A stretch of DNA of 34,898 nucleotides from an uncultured Oscillospiraceae bacterium (lineage in GTDB: Bacteria; Bacillota; Clostridia; Oscillospirales; Oscillospiraceae), in assembly GCA_944387035.1 (NCBI GenBank), contig CALXDJ010000020.1:1-34898 (forward strand). Reading direction: 5' to 3'. The notes under the pieces were generated by a model that worked only from the letters and a program-made list of their open reading frames with translations, had not been told where the DNA came from and made no database searches. How positions within the stretch are numbered: position 1 is the first letter of the stretch; every line of letters begins with the position of its first letter. Shown here one piece after another: positions 33,289-34,898 of the stretch. The translations under genes and the position numbers were made by a program.

Positions 33289-34047
33289 TCACACGAATTT
33301 TCTCTTCAGCTCTACTACCACGCCGATGATGGAAGCGTCTCCCGTATGGAAGGCCGAGGCAGGAACTGGGATAGGGGAGTAGTTTGGATTTTCCGGCATC
33401 AGCATAACCGTATCACCCACGCGGCGAAACCGCTTGAGTGTTGCTTCGTCTCCATTTACCCGGGCGGCTACGATCTGCCCGTCATCCGCACAGGGCTGCC
33501 GGCGAATCAGGACATAGTCCCCGTTTAAGATGTCTGCGTTGACCATGCTGTCTCCGGAAACACGGAGCCAGAAATAGTTTTCTGTATCGGCGTAGTCAAT
33601 CGGTGCATATCCTTCGATTTCGCTGGCGGAGAAGAGAGGATAGCCGGCGGGGATACGTCCCAGGATCGGAGCAACATGGTTGGCCGAGTAGGGAATGGCG
33701 TTTTGCGGAATGGAAGGAGCCTGGGCAAGGAGTTGTTCGGCGTACTGCTTGAGATCGGCAGGGATTCCGCATCGCTGGAAGATTGCCCTGCGCTCATCAT
33801 CATTTTTGGCGTGTTTGAAATCATCGTAAATATCGCTTTCCCAAACCGTAGACCAGTCCATAAGAAGCGCAGGACTGATGTCCAGTGCGCGGGCAATGGC
33901 CTCAATCTTATCGGAAGGAATATTGGAAATGACGCCGGTCTCATAGCGGCTCATAGTCTGGCGGCTGACACCAATTTTGCGTGCGACTTCATCCAACGTA
34001 TATCCGCGGGAAAGACGGTATTTTTTTATATTTTGACCGATATTCAA
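33289..34047 (-). CDS. CI/LexA-like repressor, XRE HTH plus S24 self-cleaving peptidase
   Basis: Probable master repressor of the element. The N-terminal helix-turn-helix occupies about residues 6-60 (KYRLSRGYTLDEVARKIG, then VSRQTMSRYETG). The C-terminal S24 domain has a likely cleavage site at Ala134-Gly135 in GRIPAGYP. The catalytic Ser167 lies in VSGDSMVNADIL and Lys205 in EATLKRF. Such proteins cut themselves when RecA is activated by DNA damage, releasing lytic or transfer genes. The start is TTG at 34045-34047, eight bases after GGGAGTG; no suitable ATG exists. Its promoter is back to back with that of the Cro-like gene, the standard genetic switch layout. Downstream on the same strand are two membrane genes and the recombinase. 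Confidence 0.92.
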   Translation of the reverse strand: MNIGQNIKKYRLSRGYTLDEVARKIGVSRQTMSRYETGVISNIPSDKIEAIARALDISPALLMDWSTVWESDIYDDFKHAKNDDERRAIFQRCGIPADLKQYAEQLLAQAPSIPQNAIPYSANHVAPILGRIPAGYPLFSASEIEGYAPIDYADTENYFWLRVSGDSMVNADILNGDYVLIRRQPCADDGQIVAARVNGDEATLKRFRRVGDTVMLMPENPNYSPIPVPASAFHTGDASIIGVVVELKRKFV

Positions 34048-34087
34048 TAGAATTCACTCCCTTATGTTCCAAGATTTCCTGTTTGTA

Positions 34088-34115
34088 ATTATAACATAAA
34101 TTACTTAATATGCAA
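34088..34115 (-). promoter_or_regulatory. promoter of the repressor operon (PRM-like)
   Basis: Minus strand TTGCAT (34110-34115), 16-base spacer, TATAAT (34088-34093), about 40 bases before the TTG start of the repressor. Confidence 0.75.
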
Positions 34116-34146
34116 CAGCGAAAAGTAAAGAAAAGAAAAAAATTAC

Positions 34147-34175
34147 TTGACACGTTATCATAATGGTGATATGTT
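34147..34175 (+). promoter_or_regulatory. promoter of the Cro-like gene (PR-like)
   Basis: TTGACA (34147-34152, perfect), 17-base spacer, TATGTT (34170-34175). It drives the rightward genes and is divergent from the repressor promoter. Confidence 0.85.
34156..34171 (+). promoter_or_regulatory. candidate repressor operator overlapping the PR-like promoter
   Basis: TATCA (34156-34160) and TGATA (34167-34171) form an inverted repeat with a six-base centre that runs from the spacer into the -10 box. The half-site is like those of lambdoid CI operators. Binding here would block the rightward promoter. Confidence 0.5.
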
Positions 34176-34195
34176 TGGTGCGTAAGAAGTACCAA
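34175..34195 (+). promoter_or_regulatory. imperfect palindrome in the leader of the Cro-like gene
   Basis: TTGGTGCGTAA joined to GAAGTACCAA. The left 11 bases are identical to the perfect palindrome at 34413-34433, and the outer arms TTGGT/ACCAA are kept. It begins at the last base of the -10 box and lies upstream of the ribosome site. Confidence 0.5.
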
Positions 34196-34216
34196 AATGA
34201 AAGGAGGGTACCAGAG

Positions 34217-34423
34217 ATGATTGACACAATGAAACTCAAGGGGATCATATCTGAACGCGGCCTTTCCCAGCGAAAAGTAGCAAAATCTATGGGAATGACG
34301 GAAAAAACCTTTTATGGAAAGATGAAAAAAGGTGTATTTGACAGCGATGAAATGCAGCAGATGATTGATCTGCTGAAGATTGAGAACCCGATGGAGATTT
34401 TTTTTGCAAATGTTGGTGCGTAA
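34217..34423 (+). CDS. Cro-like phage regulator, DUF739-like (68 aa)
   Basis: Small helix-turn-helix protein that probably opposes the S24 repressor in the element's switch. The ATG at 34217 is preceded by AAGGAGG (34201-34207). The longer frame to the left covers the promoter and is discarded. The product resembles the phage family DUF739: MKLKGIISERGLSQRKVAKS leads to the recognition helix MTEKTFYGKMKKG, followed by FDSDEMQQMIDLLKI and a FFANV end. It is flanked by two related palindromes, one in its leader and one across its stop codon, which suggests it or the repressor binds on both sides of the gene. Coding DNA is A+T-rich compared with the chromosome. Confidence 0.82.
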   Translation: MIDTMKLKGIISERGLSQRKVAKSMGMTEKTFYGKMKKGVFDSDEMQQMIDLLKIENPMEIFFANVGA

Positions 34424-34433
34424 TACGCACCAA
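34413..34433 (+). promoter_or_regulatory. perfect palindrome spanning the stop codon of the Cro-like gene
   Basis: Arms TTGGTGCGTA and TACGCACCAA around a single central A, 21 bases in all with no mismatch. The gene's TAA stop (34421-34423) is inside the centre. Second, better copy of the site at 34175-34195. No T run follows, so it does not look like a terminator. Confidence 0.6.
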
Positions 34434-34490
34434 GCGGCTGGGATAGGACAACCTTGAGCGGCCATAGGGTGAGGCAGGGAGGTGAGGGTC

Positions 34491-34682
34491 TTGGAGGACA
34501 ACATCATCATGAAGGACGGCAAACCTTTTCGGGTCACCTCATATGAAGTGGACTTCGGACCAAAGAACGGCGTGGCCCATGTCACCGTTTATGACCCCTG
34601 TATCACCCCGGAGGCCCAGCAGAAGCGGCGGGAAGCGATTGTGCGCAAGTGCCAGGAGCTGATCGCCCGGGGATTGATGTAG
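34491..34682 (+). CDS. small protein of the element, unknown function (63 aa)
   Basis: Not recognised. TTG at 34491 is eight bases after GGGAGG, giving 63 residues; GTG at 34482 is an alternative, three codons longer. The product starts MEDNIIMKDGKPFRVTSYEV, has a predicted beta-rich half (VDFGPKNGVAHVTVYDP), and ends in a charged helix (PEAQQKRREAIVRKCQELI). It probably belongs to the rightward early transcript behind the Cro-like gene. The last 68 bases of the gene, including the stop, occur again at 34820-34887. Confidence 0.65.
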   Translation: MEDNIIMKDGKPFRVTSYEVDFGPKNGVAHVTVYDPCITPEAQQKRREAIVRKCQELIARGLM

Positions 34683-34683
34683 G
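34616..34683 (+). repeat. direct repeat copy 1 (end of the 63-aa gene)
   Basis: 68 bases identical to 34820-34887 except one base (AAG versus AAA, both lysine). It covers the final 22 codons and stop of the 63-aa gene. Confidence 0.93.
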
Positions 34684-34819
34684 GCAAGTGCTGGGCCGAT
34701 TACCGCGCGAAGCGCGTCAAGCGTTTTTCCAACGGAAAAACCTTGAAATGACCGGGCTTTGCCTGGGCATTTGAGTCAAATCACGGGGCCCCGCGCAAAG
34801 CACAGCTTTGCGTGGGAAA
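34684..34819 (+). other. 136-base hairpin-rich insert between the direct repeats
   Basis: No convincing gene. It holds several inverted repeats: CGCGC-GAA-GCGCG (34704-34716); a long stem GTTTTTCC-AAC-GGAAAAAC (34723-34741) extended by CAAG/CTTG with a one-base bulge; the self-complementary GGGGCCCC (34785-34792); and CGCAAAGC-ACA-GCTTTGCG (34794-34812). It may be a small non-autonomous element or a structured RNA. Confidence 0.6.
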
Positions 34820-34887
34820 CCAGCAGAAACGGCGGGAAGCGATTGTGCGCAAGTGCCAGGAGCTGATCGCCCGGGGATTGATGTAGG
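34820..34887 (+). repeat. direct repeat copy 2
   Basis: Second copy of the 68-base repeat, offset by 204 bases. Its end overlaps the AGGAGG ribosome site of the next gene (34885-34890), so this copy marks the original gene junction. Confidence 0.93.
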
Positions 34888-34895
34888 AGGTACAT

Positions 34896-34898
34896 ATG
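34896..34898 (+). CDS. start of the next gene of the element (only start codon in window)
   Basis: ATG at the last three bases, preceded by AGGAGG at 34885-34890 with a five-base gap. Nothing of the product can be read. Confidence 0.45.

Larger units (their letters stand above)
30721..34898. mobile_element. left end of an integrated prophage or integrative element
   Basis: From here to the window edge the genes are a large serine recombinase, two small membrane proteins, an S24-type repressor, a divergent Cro-like regulator and a small phage-like protein. The DNA around the repressor is visibly richer in A and T than the chromosome to the left. The right end is not in the window, and no structural or conjugation gene is visible, so prophage versus ICE cannot be decided. 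Confidence 0.8.

Noticed and set aside
34413-34433. Intrinsic terminator of the Cro-like gene
   Set aside because: The palindrome has a one-base centre and no T run after it, so a DNA-binding site fits better.

Overview
The window is a G+C-rich chromosome segment of a low-branching Bacillota, most likely class Clostridia, family Oscillospiraceae. The reasons are: both PolC and DnaE replicative polymerases; the HPr kinase / MurB / RapZ / YvcK / WhiA block; Cys4 forms of ribosomal proteins L28 and L32; Clostridia-typical families DUF4364 and DUF3048 (YerB); and strong sigma-A type promoters with AGGAGG ribosome sites. The genus cannot be fixed from the sequence alone.

Layout. 1-6773 (+): the end of dxr, then rseP and ispG (two MEP isoprenoid genes around a site-2 protease), then polC. 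6838-11372 (-): a hotdog thioesterase, then a complete polyamine ABC importer transcribed potA-potB-potC-potD from a clear promoter at 11464-11492. 11519-12481 (-): an RluD-type pseudouridine synthase with its own promoter. 12566-13836 (+): an orphan protein, then yceD (DUF177)-rpmF behind a perfect-consensus promoter, closed by a strong terminator. 13950-16980 (+): der-plsY-gpsA (ribosome assembly GTPase and phospholipid precursor enzymes). 17104-17292 (-): rpmB. 17583-27330 (+): a long same-strand run hprK-ROK glucokinase-murB-rapZ-yvcK-whiA-C_GCAxxG_C_C protein-dnaE, joining carbon regulation, cell wall synthesis, division/sporulation control and replication. 27405-29907: DUF4364 (-), a divergent XRE regulator/membrane protein pair (+), and a YerB-like lipoprotein (+).

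From about 30721 to the right edge the character changes. A conserved cysteine-rich gene (-) loses its 5' end exactly where a large serine recombinase gene ends. Beyond it lie two small membrane protein genes, a CI/LexA-type S24 repressor, a divergent Cro-like regulator (DUF739-like), a small 63-residue protein and the start of another gene. This is the left end of an integrated prophage or integrative element; its right end is outside the window. The part around the repressor is visibly more A+T-rich than the flanking chromosome.

The most interesting signals are all in this element: the integration junction inside a conserved gene; two related palindromes flanking the Cro-like gene, the second one containing its stop codon; two membrane proteins that share a GY-repeat tail and sit between repressor and recombinase; and a 68-bp direct repeat that brackets a 136-bp, hairpin-rich insert at the far right. 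The rest of the window is ordinary core genome. No tRNA, rRNA or CRISPR array was seen, and no gene-free stretch exceeds 300 bases.
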